Assembly (NCBI GenBank): GCA_016719225.1
Contig: JADKAN010000005.1
Span: forward strand, 248,001 to 312,000
Direction of reading: 5' to 3'
Length of the DNA stretch: 64,000 nt
DNA from: Flavobacteriales bacterium
GTDB taxonomy: Bacteria > Bacteroidota > Bacteroidia > Flavobacteriales_F > PHOS-HE28
Under the pieces are notes generated by a model. That model did not search any database and had not been told where the DNA came from. It saw only the letters and a program-made list of their open reading frames with translations. Shown piece after piece: positions 17,506-26,218 of this stretch. The first letter of the stretch is position 1. Each line of letters starts with the position of its first letter. Position numbers and translations under genes: made by a program.

Positions 17506-20500
17506 ATGACCCCAGCCTCCCGTTCCCTGCTCCTCCGCTGCTTGCTGATGGGGCTGTTGGCCGCATGCGCCCGTGCCGCCATCGCGCAACAGCCCGCGCA
17601 CTACATCGGCGCCAATGCCCAACTGGTGCACGCCCGTGAACTCTTCGACAAAGCCCAGTACGGTGCCGCACTTTACGAATTCGACCAACTCGCGGATAAC
17701 CAAGCGGACCCATACGGCGATCTCCGTACAGAGGCCGAGTTCTGGGGTGCCATAGCTTCCGTGCGCCTTTTCCACAATGACGCGCCCAACCGCCTGCTCG
17801 ATTTCACTGATCACCACCCGGACAATTTCCATGTGCCCGCGGTCCGGCTGGAGCTCTTCCGGCACTACTTTACCAAAAAAAGGTGGAAGGATGCCATTGC
17901 ATCAGCCGCTCAGGTGGTTGACCAGGAACTGCCTGCAGATACCCGTAATGAATTCCTGTTCAAGCGCGGCTATGCGTTCTTCATGGATGACCGTATCGAT
18001 CCTGCGCAGGTGGATTTCGCCAAGGTGAAGGACCAGCCCGGTATTTATGCGGCACCTGCCACGTATTACAGCGCCCACATCAATTATGTGAAGCGCAACT
18101 ATGCCGCGGCCTTGGAAGGGTTCATGAAGCTGAAGGATGACGCCGCATTCGGCAAGGTGGTGCCTTACTACATCGCGCAGGTGCAATTCCTACAAGGGCA
18201 TTACGACGCACTGCTGGAATACGTGCAGCCGCTCCTCGCCGACCCAGAGGGCACCAAGCGTCAAGGCGATATCAACCGATTGGCCGGTGAAGCCTATTTC
18301 CGGACAGGCCAGTACAAGGAGGCTTTGCCCTACTTGGAGAAAAGCCTCCAGCGCAGCGGCGTTGAGCGCGGCGATCGCTACATCGCCGGCTATGCCTATT
18401 ACAAGAACGAGGACTACCAGAAGGCCATTGCGCAGTTCACTTCCGTGGTGAACAACAGCACCGACAGCTTGGCACAGCTCTCCGCCTATCACATGGCGGA
18501 TTGCTATTTGAAAATGGGCAATAAGAACTACGCCCGTAACGCCTTCAAGAAGGCCTATGACCTGGGCAACGATCCCACCGTAACGGAGGATGCGCTCTTC
18601 AATTATGCGAAGCTGGCCTATGAACTCTCCTTCGATCCGTACAACGAGGCCATCATCGCGCTGCGCGATTACATGGCCAAGTACCCCGGCTCCGTGCGCC
18701 ACGATGAAGCCCAGGAATTCTTGCTGGACGTTTACTTGAAGACGAAGAACTACGAGGCCGCGCTGGGTGCGCTGGATGCGATCAAAAACAAGGACCTACG
18801 CCTTCGAACCGCTTACCAGAAACTCGCCTTCGACCGTGCCGCCGAGCTGTATGAAGCCCGGAAATATGCGGAGGCGATCGGCTTTCTGGACAAGTCACTG
18901 AAAGACCCGGTCGACCAGGAAGCGGCGGTGAAGGCGCGCTATTGGGCGGGCGAAAGTGAATATGCTCAAGGCCGTTACGATCAGGCGCTGAAGCGCTACG
19001 ACGATGTCCGGAATTCCGGCGGGGCCTACGCCAATTCACTGTACGAGCAGGCCGGTTACAGCATGGGCTATGCTTACTTCAAGAAAAAGAATTACGCCGA
19101 GGCCGCCACCTCTTTCCGCCGCGCCCTGGAAGCATCCGACATGCCGAAGGACCAGCGCAACGATGCCATGGTGCGTACGGGTGATTGCTACTTCGCCACC
19201 AAGGACGAGGGCAACGCCATCGCTTGGTACGATAAGGCGATCGTGGCGGGATCTTCCGCCAGCGACTATGCCATGTATCAAAAGGGCATTTGCCAAGGCC
19301 TGCAGAAAAAATACGACGACAAGATCACCACGTTGAAGAAGCTACTGACCGCCCAGCCAAACAGCCAATACGCCGCCGATGCGAAATTCCAGCTTGGGGA
19401 AACCTACCTCAACCTGGAGCAGGACGATAAAGCCGCCGTGTACTACGGCCAGGTGGTGAGCCAATATCCGAACAGTCCACACGTACGCCAGAGTATGTTG
19501 CAAAGCGCCTTGATCGACAAACGTCAAGGCCGGGTGGACAAAGCGCTGGAAGGCTTCAAGGCCGTGGTTGCCAAATACCCTACAGCCGATGGAGCTCACG
19601 ATGCACTGGCCGGCATTGAGCGCATTTATGTTGAGCAAGGTAATGTAGCGGCGTACGAAGCGTACGCAAAGACGCTCACTTTCGTCGATGCCTCAACACT
19701 CGACCTCGACGAGAAGTATTACCGCAGTGCAGAGCAGCTCTACTTCGCTGAAAAATGCGACAAAGCCATCGGCGCTTTCGGGGATTACCTGGCGAAATAT
19801 CCGAAAGGTGCTTATGCCGCCAACGCCTCGTACTATCGCGCTGATTGCTTTTACCGCGATGGAAAGGCCACGGAAGCATTGCCCGGTTTCGAGCAGGCCA
19901 TCGCGAGCGGCGCGGATCAGTTCATGGAACCTGCCTTGGCTTCCGCAGCAGCCATCCAATTCGCCCAAAAGCAATTTTCCGGGGCGTTGGACCACTTCAC
20001 GCAGTTGGAGCAACGCGCTGCGCTACCGGTGAACATCCTGGCCGCGCAAGCCGGACGGATGCGGTGCCTGCGCGAACTTCAACGCATTCCCGAGGCGGCC
20101 GCTGCAGCGCAGAAAGTGCTGGCCAATACCGATGCGAACGAGGACCTGAAGGCCGAGGCCGGACTTGCCGTTGCCTTGGCCTCAGTGAACAATAACGACC
20201 TGGATGCCGCCTACACGCGCTACAAGTCGATCGCCGGTAGCTCCAAGAACGCTTGGGGGGCCGAAGCCGCGTACCAAAAAGCATACGTCCGGTTCTTGCA
20301 GAAAAAATATGCGGATGCCGAGAAGGACGTTTTCGACCTGGTGAAGAAATTCCCGAGTTACGACCACTGGAAAGCGAGATCCTTTATCCTGCTCGGCGAC
20401 GTGTACATGGGCATGAACGATCCATTCCAAGCCAAAGCCACTTTGCAAAGCGTGATCGACCATTGCGCCGAACCCGATCTGGTCGCCGACGCCTCAGCCC

Positions 20501-20589
20501 GTTTGGCCCAGGTGAATGCGGCCACAGCCACTCCGTCCGGGACCGTCGCGCCGGATGATAACACCGTGCCCATGCCCGGCCAACAATGA
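17506..20589 (+). CDS. Large TPR-repeat envelope protein
   Basis: The protein is 1027 residues. The N-terminus MTPASRSLLLRCLLMGLLAA could be cut as a normal signal after AIA or as a lipoprotein at the LAAC box. The rest is made almost entirely of TPR units (for example AEQLYFAEKCDKAIGAFGDY, AAYQKAYVRFLQKKYADAEK). The C-terminal tail is Thr/Pro-rich. Similar large TPR proteins in Bacteroidota work in periplasmic assemblies. An in-frame ATG at 17482 exists; I prefer 17506 because GAACTTTG (17490-17497, one mismatch to the -7 element) lies between. The stop overlaps the next start as ATGA, so the barrel protein is a likely partner. Confidence 0.88.
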   Translation: MTPASRSLLLRCLLMGLLAACARAAIAQQPAHYIGANAQLVHARELFDKAQYGAALYEFDQLADNQADPYGDLRTEAEFWGAIASVRLFHNDAPNRLLDFTDHHPDNFHVPAVRLELFRHYFTKKRWKDAIASAAQVVDQELPADTRNEFLFKRGYAFFMDDRIDPAQVDFAKVKDQPGIYAAPATYYSAHINYVKRNYAAALEGFMKLKDDAAFGKVVPYYIAQVQFLQGHYDALLEYVQPLLADPEGTKRQGDINRLAGEAYFRTGQYKEALPYLEKSLQRSGVERGDRYIAGYAYYKNEDYQKAIAQFTSVVNNSTDSLAQLSAYHMADCYLKMGNKNYARNAFKKAYDLGNDPTVTEDALFNYAKLAYELSFDPYNEAIIALRDYMAKYPGSVRHDEAQEFLLDVYLKTKNYEAALGALDAIKNKDLRLRTAYQKLAFDRAAELYEARKYAEAIGFLDKSLKDPVDQEAAVKARYWAGESEYAQGRYDQALKRYDDVRNSGGAYANSLYEQAGYSMGYAYFKKKNYAEAATSFRRALEASDMPKDQRNDAMVRTGDCYFATKDEGNAIAWYDKAIVAGSSASDYAMYQKGICQGLQKKYDDKITTLKKLLTAQPNSQYAADAKFQLGETYLNLEQDDKAAVYYGQVVSQYPNSPHVRQSMLQSALIDKRQGRVDKALEGFKAVVAKYPTADGAHDALAGIERIYVEQGNVAAYEAYAKTLTFVDASTLDLDEKYYRSAEQLYFAEKCDKAIGAFGDYLAKYPKGAYAANASYYRADCFYRDGKATEALPGFEQAIASGADQFMEPALASAAAIQFAQKQFSGALDHFTQLEQRAALPVNILAAQAGRMRCLRELQRIPEAAAAAQKVLANTDANEDLKAEAGLAVALASVNNNDLDAAYTRYKSIAGSSKNAWGAEAAYQKAYVRFLQKKYADAEKDVFDLVKKFPSYDHWKARSFILLGDVYMGMNDPFQAKATLQSVIDHCAEPDLVADASARLAQVNAATATPSGTVAPDDNTVPMPGQQ

Positions 20590-22310
20590 GCAACACCGTG
20601 AACACCTTCCGCATGGCGGCAGCTCTTACGATGCTTGCTGCAGGTACAATGCTTCATGCGCAGACCGGCGAGCAGTATTACATCAACGGCGTGTATAATC
20701 CCACGCTGGCCGATGTGAAGAAGATCGACCTGCAGCCCCAGCCTTATGACTCCATCATCCCTGCAAAGGCCATCGATTACAAGCTGCTGAACGTCACTGG
20801 CCAAGTGCCGGTGCATGTGGACAGCATCGAAGCCGCAAAGCTCAACATCCAGTTAGCGCAGGAAAAGCTTTATAAGGGGTTCGTGAAAGCGGGTTTCGGC
20901 CTGTACACCACCCCCTTGGTGGAAGCTTATTACGATCAGACGCGTAGCCGCGAGAACGGCTACGGGCTACACTACAAGCACATGAGCAGCAATGGCAGCG
21001 TGGGCGACCGGGGGCCCAGCGATTACAGCACGAACCACCTCGACGCCTACTACAATGCTTACCTGCGGAAACACGCCGTGGAAGGTCGCGTCATCTACGA
21101 CCGCAAGCGTGTGAGCTATTATGGCTACCCCACCACCGACAGCTTGGAGAACCTCATACTCCGCAGCCCGAAAGCCCCGGAAGACTTCCTGAAGCAGATC
21201 TACAACGACATCGGGTTCGCCGTGCGTGTGAAGAGCCTTTACAGCGACAGCACGAAACTGGCACACGATGCCGGTCTTGAAGTCCACAACTTCACGAACC
21301 TTACCGGTAGCCGTGAACTGAACGTCAAGCTGGACGCCGACCTTGCCATGGAGCAGGGTACTGAGACCTACGGTGGGCAAGTTTTGATCGATAACAACGC
21401 CTATCGTGGTGAACGTGGGGACAGCCTTGTGGAACTGCGCCAGAACGGGACGCTCGTTGGCCTTTCGCCCTTTGTGAGCACTACCAATGGCAAGTACTTG
21501 GTGAAAGTGGGTGCAGGCATTTTCATTGACGCCCTAGGCAAGACCACCTTCCATTTCTATCCGCAGGCGCACCTGCAATACCGTCTCTTTGACGATATCT
21601 TGGTCCCTTACGTCGGTGTCGATGGAAAGCGCATGCGCAACAGCTTCCAAAGCCTAGCGAACGAGAATCCTTTCCTGAACGGTGCTCCGTTGCTCGCCAA
21701 TTCGAGCCTGATGTATGACCTCTATGGCGGTCTGCGCGGCAGCCTGGGCCACGACATCGGCTTTGATGTGCGCATCAGCCAAAGCCAGATAAAAGACCGG
21801 CCTTTATTCATCGGGCAGGAATACCAGTTCGATAGCATCCGGCACGGCGATCAATTCCTTGCGGTCTATGATAAAGTGGATCAGCTCGATATCGGCGGAG
21901 AGCTGCGCTACAGCCATGATGAACATATTGACATTCATGGCGGGTTGCACCTCTTCAGTTACGGCACCGACCTTCAAGCGGAAGCTTGGAACCTCCCTAC
22001 CTACACCATTGATCTGGGCGGCACATACGATTTCCAGGACAAACTGCTCCTGAAGATCGAAGCCCGTTTCGTGGGAATGCGTAAGGCCACCCTGCCGGTG
22101 CCACAAGGCTGGAACGACCTTTCTATCGCACCAACGGCCGTTGATGCCAAGGGGTACGTGGACCTTTATCTAGGGCTGGAGTACCGCTACACGAAGCGGT
22201 TCAGCGTCTTTTTGGACGTAAGCAACCTCAGCGCCAGCAAGTATGAACGGTGGTATAATTACTCCGCACAACGTGCCTTGGTGCTAGGGGGAGCCACCTA
22301 CGCCTTCTGA
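20586..22310 (+). CDS. Outer-membrane beta-barrel protein (TonB-receptor-like), partner of the TPR protein
   Basis: The protein is 574 residues with a signal peptide (MAAALTMLAAGTMLHAQ) after a short n-region. After residue ~80 there are regular amphipathic beta strands ending in aromatic residues (GFVKAGFGLYTTPLVEAYYD, FHFYPQAHLQYRLFDD). It ends LVLGGATYAF, a C-terminal Phe as in outer-membrane barrels. No plug domain is evident, so it is not a full TonB-dependent receptor although such proteins are often labelled so. It overlaps the TPR gene by 4 bases, which implies co-translation and probably a joint complex. The cargo or role is unknown. Confidence 0.85.
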   Translation: MSNTVNTFRMAAALTMLAAGTMLHAQTGEQYYINGVYNPTLADVKKIDLQPQPYDSIIPAKAIDYKLLNVTGQVPVHVDSIEAAKLNIQLAQEKLYKGFVKAGFGLYTTPLVEAYYDQTRSRENGYGLHYKHMSSNGSVGDRGPSDYSTNHLDAYYNAYLRKHAVEGRVIYDRKRVSYYGYPTTDSLENLILRSPKAPEDFLKQIYNDIGFAVRVKSLYSDSTKLAHDAGLEVHNFTNLTGSRELNVKLDADLAMEQGTETYGGQVLIDNNAYRGERGDSLVELRQNGTLVGLSPFVSTTNGKYLVKVGAGIFIDALGKTTFHFYPQAHLQYRLFDDILVPYVGVDGKRMRNSFQSLANENPFLNGAPLLANSSLMYDLYGGLRGSLGHDIGFDVRISQSQIKDRPLFIGQEYQFDSIRHGDQFLAVYDKVDQLDIGGELRYSHDEHIDIHGGLHLFSYGTDLQAEAWNLPTYTIDLGGTYDFQDKLLLKIEARFVGMRKATLPVPQGWNDLSIAPTAVDAKGYVDLYLGLEYRYTKRFSVFLDVSNLSASKYERWYNYSAQRALVLGGATYAF

Positions 22311-22460
22311 TCAGGGATACCGGTTTTGAAGACCACCCTGAAAACGGGTTGCAAGCCAATTTCAGGGGTTTTCAACAGATGTAGGGTTCCTGTTGGTAAA
22401 ATGTAGCGCTCCGCCGCGCCAATACTGGAGATCCGGGCCTTTTCGCGTCCCTAAAAGCGG

Positions 22461-22468
22461 TATCTTCG
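22461..22468 (+). promoter_or_regulatory. -7 promoter element of gyrB (TATCTTCG)
   Basis: TATCTTCG lies 37 bases before the chosen ATG at 22506 and only 1 base before an in-frame GTG at 22470. This favours the ATG as the gyrB start. Confidence 0.5.
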
Positions 22469-22505
22469 CGTGCCTTCCGAAAACGGGAGCAGATCCAAGC
22501 GAAAA

Positions 22506-24485
22506 ATGGCAGAGACAGCGGAAACGAGTGCAGCGAAAAAGAAGGCATCCGAAGGGTACGGAGCGGACCAGATCCAAGTACTGGAAGGTCTTGAGGCGGT
22601 GCGGAAGCGCCCAGCCATGTACATCGGCGACATCGGAATGAAGGGTCTGCACCACTTGGTGTACGAGGTGGTGGACAACTCCATCGACGAGGCCCTCGCT
22701 GGCCATTGCGATACCATCGATGTGCGCATTCTCCAGAATAACAGCATCCGGGTGCAGGATAATGGGCGCGGCATTCCGGTGGCCATTCACGCCAAGGAGG
22801 GCCGTTCCGCTCTTGAAGTGGTAATGACCGTGCTGCATGCCGGTGGCAAGTTCGATAAGGACAGTTATAAGGTCTCCGGCGGCCTACACGGTGTGGGTGT
22901 GTCCTGCGTGAACGCCCTGAGCGACATGTTGTTGGTCGAGGTACGGCGTGACGGGAAAGCCTATCAGCAGGAATACAGCGAAGGAAAGCCGAAGTATCCG
23001 GTGAAGGAGGTGGGTAGGTCGGATGATCGTGGTACCATCGTCACGTTCCATCCGGATCCGACCATCTTCCAGGTCTCTGAATACAACTACGATACGCTGG
23101 CGGCGCGTTTGAGGGAGTTGGCTTTTCTCAATAAGGGCATCACCCTTACCCTTACGGACGAGCGCCATAGCAACGAGGACGGCAGCTTCGCCACCGAGAG
23201 GTTCCACAGTGAACTTGGACTCGTGGAGTTCGTGCAATACCTTGATGGTACCCGTGCGGCGCTGATCGAGCAAGTGATCTACATGGAAGGGGAGAAACAG
23301 AATATTCCCGTAGAGATCGCCATGGTGTACAACGACTCCTACACCGAGAACCTCCATTCTTACGTCAACAACATCAACACCCACGAGGGTGGCACACACC
23401 TCGCCGGCTTCCGTCGCGGTCTTACGCGCACGCTGAAGAAGTATGCCGACAACAGCGGTGCCACGAAAAATCTGAAGTTCGAGATCGCCGGGGATGACTT
23501 CCGTGAAGGCCTCACCTGCGTGATCAGCGTGAAGGTGCAGGAGCCGCAGTTCGAAGGCCAGACCAAGACCAAGCTCGGCAACAACGAGGTGATGGGCGCC
23601 GTGGACCAGGCGGTGAGCGAGATGCTCGAGAACTACTTGGAGGAGCACCCGAAGGATGCCCGCCAGATCGTGGACAAAGTGATCCTGGCCGCCACTGCCC
23701 GCCACGCCGCCCGCAAAGCCCGTGAACTCGTGCAGCGCAAAGGCGCGATGAGCGGCATGGGCCTCCCCGGCAAGCTCGCCGACTGCCAGAGCAAGGACCC
23801 CATGCTCAGCGAGATCTTCCTGGTCGAAGGAGATTCAGCTGGTGGAACGGCCAAGCAAGGCCGTAACCGCGAATTCCAGGCCATTCTGCCGCTGCGAGGG
23901 AAGATCCTCAACGTGGAGAAGGCCATGGTGCACAAGATCTACGAGAACGAGGAGATCCGGAACATCTACACCGCGCTGGGCGTCCACATCGGCACCGAAG
24001 AGGACAGCAAGGCGCTGAACATGGACAAGCTCCGCTATCACAAGGTGATCATCATGTGCGACGCCGACGTGGACGGCAGCCACATCCAGACGCTGATCCT
24101 CACCTTCTACTACCGCTACATGAAGGAGCTGATCGAGCGCGGCTACGTCTACATCGCCACGCCGCCATTGTACCAGGTGAAGAAGGGCAAGGAAGGTGTC
24201 TACTGCTGGACCGATGAGGAGCGCGACCGTACCATCGAGCGCATGAAGGGCCCCAACAAAGAGGCCAGCGGTGTGCACGTGCAGCGCTACAAAGGTCTCG
24301 GTGAAATGAACGCCGAGCAGCTTTGGGAGACCACCATGAACCCCGAAAGCCGCACCCTTCGCCAGGTAACGATCGATAACGGCACGGAAGCCGACCGCAT
24401 CTTCAGCATGTTGATGGGCGACGAAGTGCCCCCACGCCGCGAGTTCATCGAGAAGAACGCGGTTTACGCAAAGTTGGACGTCTAG
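22506..24485 (+). CDS. gyrB: DNA gyrase subunit B
   Basis: ATPase subunit of DNA gyrase, 659 residues. The GHKL ATPase domain has QVLEGLEAVRKRPAMYIGD, DNGRGIPV and GGLHGVGVSCVNAL. The transducer contains the QTK loop (FEGQTKTKLGNNEV). The TOPRIM domain has FLVEGDSAGGTAKQGRNREF and MCDADVDGSHI, and the C-terminus has GEMNAEQLWETTMNPE. This is the short gyrB form without the ~170-residue enterobacterial insert. The ATG at 22506 (MAETAETS) fits the promoter position better than a GTG at 22470. A strong terminator follows at 24532. gyrA is not in the window. Confidence 0.97.
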   Translation: MAETAETSAAKKKASEGYGADQIQVLEGLEAVRKRPAMYIGDIGMKGLHHLVYEVVDNSIDEALAGHCDTIDVRILQNNSIRVQDNGRGIPVAIHAKEGRSALEVVMTVLHAGGKFDKDSYKVSGGLHGVGVSCVNALSDMLLVEVRRDGKAYQQEYSEGKPKYPVKEVGRSDDRGTIVTFHPDPTIFQVSEYNYDTLAARLRELAFLNKGITLTLTDERHSNEDGSFATERFHSELGLVEFVQYLDGTRAALIEQVIYMEGEKQNIPVEIAMVYNDSYTENLHSYVNNINTHEGGTHLAGFRRGLTRTLKKYADNSGATKNLKFEIAGDDFREGLTCVISVKVQEPQFEGQTKTKLGNNEVMGAVDQAVSEMLENYLEEHPKDARQIVDKVILAATARHAARKARELVQRKGAMSGMGLPGKLADCQSKDPMLSEIFLVEGDSAGGTAKQGRNREFQAILPLRGKILNVEKAMVHKIYENEEIRNIYTALGVHIGTEEDSKALNMDKLRYHKVIIMCDADVDGSHIQTLILTFYYRYMKELIERGYVYIATPPLYQVKKGKEGVYCWTDEERDRTIERMKGPNKEASGVHVQRYKGLGEMNAEQLWETTMNPESRTLRQVTIDNGTEADRIFSMLMGDEVPPRREFIEKNAVYAKLDV

Positions 24486-24531
24486 TACGCCCAACTTTTC
24501 AGGTGATCCGGCGCAAGCTGGTGAGACCTAT

Positions 24532-24568
24532 GGAAGCCTCGGGTAACCGGGGCTTCCTCTTTTTTATG
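24532..24568 (+). terminator. Rho-independent terminator after gyrB
   Basis: Stem GGAAGCC / GGCTTCC (24532-24538 with 24551-24557) encloses a 12-base loop and is followed by TCTTTTTTA. Confidence 0.85.
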
Positions 24569-24594
24569 GTTGTACGTTACACAGAGATGCACGC

Positions 24595-24630
24595 GCTCGG
24601 CCCCGGAGCTTCATCCGGGGTTTGCCGAGC
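24595..24630. repeat. Stable intergenic hairpin between gyrB and the GNAT gene
   Basis: GCTCGGC (24595-24601) pairs with GCCGAGC (24624-24630), and CCCGGA with TCCGGG inside, leaving a 6-base loop and a small bulge. No T-run follows on either side, so it is not a standard terminator. The rest of the 235-base spacer shows nothing else I can name. Confidence 0.5.
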
Positions 24631-24720
24631 TTGCATACCGAAGGCATGTGCGTGGGATCATATTTCGGCCCGCCTCGGAGACAGGCGCATGCAGCGAAGA
24701 CGTTTGGTGTTGCGACCGAT

Positions 24721-25143
24721 CTATTCCTTGCTCAGGTACATCCCTCTTGATGAGGGCATCGTTTCCTTGAACCCGAATTGTTCGTACAACTTGTATGCGT
24801 TCCCATCTGCCAACAAGCTCACGTAACATGAACTGGGCAGTTCTTCATTTATAAAATCAGATAGATTTTGCATGATCATTTTCCCGAATCCAGATCCTTG
24901 AAATTCGGGATGCACGCATATATCCACGATCTGGCAGAAGCAACCGCCATCTCCAATTAATCGTCCCATTCCGATCACGTTCCCTTCGATCTCGATCATG
25001 ACGGAATGAACGGAATTTTGCAGACCGATCTCGCTGGCCAGGTCGGTCTTCCCTGAAAGCCCGCACTCAGCCCGTAGATCCTGATAGGTCCGGGTCGGGA
25101 TCTGTCCTTCTATCACACGGTGTTCCTTCTTCTGGTGTTTCAT
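24721..25143 (-). CDS. GNAT-family N-acetyltransferase
   Basis: Small acetyltransferase of 140 residues. The GNAT core is visible: IEGNVIGMGRLIGDG (beta 2-3), then VDICVHPEFQGSGFGKMIMQ with the acetyl-CoA pyrophosphate loop (Q-G-S-G-F-G-K), and YKLYEQFGFKE at the end. The substrate is unknown. I use the ATG at 25143; a TTG at 25170 overlapping the xdhC stop would add 9 residues. It lies directly downstream of xdhC on the same strand, so it is probably co-transcribed, but there is no sign of a role in purine breakdown. Confidence 0.88.
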   Translation of the reverse strand: MKHQKKEHRVIEGQIPTRTYQDLRAECGLSGKTDLASEIGLQNSVHSVMIEIEGNVIGMGRLIGDGGCFCQIVDICVHPEFQGSGFGKMIMQNLSDFINEELPSSCYVSLLADGNAYKLYEQFGFKETMPSSRGMYLSKE

Positions 25144-25166
25144 TGGTTCGGCGTATTGAATAGCAA

Positions 25167-26147
25167 TCAACTGTTCTTTACCGAAATGATCTCCGCCGCA
25201 ATGCTCACAGCGATCTCCTCCGGCGTCTTGCTTTGGATCGGCAGCCCGATCGGCGTGCGGATCCGCGCAACTTCCTCCGCCGTAAAGCCATCCTTCCGCA
25301 TATCCGTCAAGAGCTTCTTGATCTTCTCCGCGCTGCCCATCATGCCGAGGTACTTGAAGGATTTACGCACCAGTTGACGCACGAGGATGTCGTCCGTGCG
25401 GTAGCCGAAGGAAACGAGCACCACGTAAAGCTCAGGGTCCGCAGTGATCACATCGTCGATGTGTTCATATTCCACCACGCTTCGCTCATGCGCCCATTGG
25501 TTCCCTTCCATGGTGTTGAGGCCGGCGCGGTCATCCATCAGGTGGACGTGGAAGCCGAGTTGATTCATGGTGCGGCTCAGGGCCAGACCCACGTGGCCAG
25601 CGCCGATAATGATGATGCGCGGCGCGGAACCGAGACACTCTCGGTAGTGCCAAAGCTCTGGGCTATGCTTGTATAGCACTTTATCATCCTTCGCCTGCGG
25701 AAGATCACCAGTGCGGATGCCTTCGTTGCTGAGCAACAGTCCGATGCTCCGCCCTTTTTGCAGGCTGTTCGTGATCTCGCGAACGAGCTTAACTCGATCG
25801 TTTCCGAGCGGGAAGAACGCCACGGTCTGTTCGCCGGAACAGATCATGCCAGAACGATCGGTAGGTTCTTCGGCGCGGTGGATCTGGCGTTTGAGAGAAA
25901 TAGCTCCCTCAGGGTCTCCGCTTCGGGACCCTGAGGCCAGTCGAACTCTGGCGAGCTCGACTAACTTATGCTCCATGCTTCCCCCGCCGATGGAGCCGTG
26001 CAGCTCTCCGCCGCTCGTCACGAGCGCCTTGAAGCCCGCGCGCCCCGGGCTGCTGCCGATGCTTTCCACCACCACAAGCAGCGTGCAGCGCTCCCCGCGT
26101 TCGAGGGCCGCCAGCGCATTCAACCAAAAATCAAGTTCCTTGTTCAC
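25167..26147 (-). CDS. xdhC: Xanthine dehydrogenase accessory protein XdhC
   Basis: XdhC binds molybdenum cofactor and helps sulfurate and insert it into xanthine dehydrogenase. The N-terminal half has LLVVVESIGSSPGRAGFKAL, GSIGGGSMEHKLVE and DRSGMICSGEQTV; the C-terminal Rossmann-like domain has RIIIIGAGHVGLAL and IRTPIGLPIQSKTPEEIAVSI. I chose the GTG at 26147 (MNKELDFW), since family members normally start there; an in-frame ATG at 26216 would add 23 atypical residues. Residues ~71-81 (SGSRSGDPE) are encoded by a palindrome (25907-25936) that looks inserted into a loop. It is divergent from puuD; its client subunits are at 34.6-38.4 kb. Confidence 0.94.
   Translation of the reverse strand: MNKELDFWLNALAALERGERCTLLVVVESIGSSPGRAGFKALVTSGGELHGSIGGGSMEHKLVELARVRLASGSRSGDPEGAISLKRQIHRAEEPTDRSGMICSGEQTVAFFPLGNDRVKLVREITNSLQKGRSIGLLLSNEGIRTGDLPQAKDDKVLYKHSPELWHYRECLGSAPRIIIIGAGHVGLALSRTMNQLGFHVHLMDDRAGLNTMEGNQWAHERSVVEYEHIDDVITADPELYVVLVSFGYRTDDILVRQLVRKSFKYLGMMGSAEKIKKLLTDMRKDGFTAEEVARIRTPIGLPIQSKTPEEIAVSIAAEIISVKNS
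25907..25936. repeat. Palindromic hairpin inside xdhC
   Basis: CCTCAGGGTC (25907-25916) pairs perfectly with GACCCTGAGG (25927-25936); the loop T-CCG-CTT-CGG can extend the stem by CCG/CGG. It codes for residues ~71-81 of XdhC, in the variable loop between LVELARVRLA and SLKRQIHR. Confidence 0.65.
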
Positions 26148-26218
26148 GATAGGGCGTTCAAAGTACACCGTTGCCGCGGTGTGCTGAAAAGTGCTGGAAT
26201 GTACCAACTTCGCCAACT

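Noticed and set aside
22470..22505. GTG start of gyrB at 22470
   Set aside because: It would begin one base after the -7 element, upstream of any likely transcription start; the ATG at 22506 fits better.
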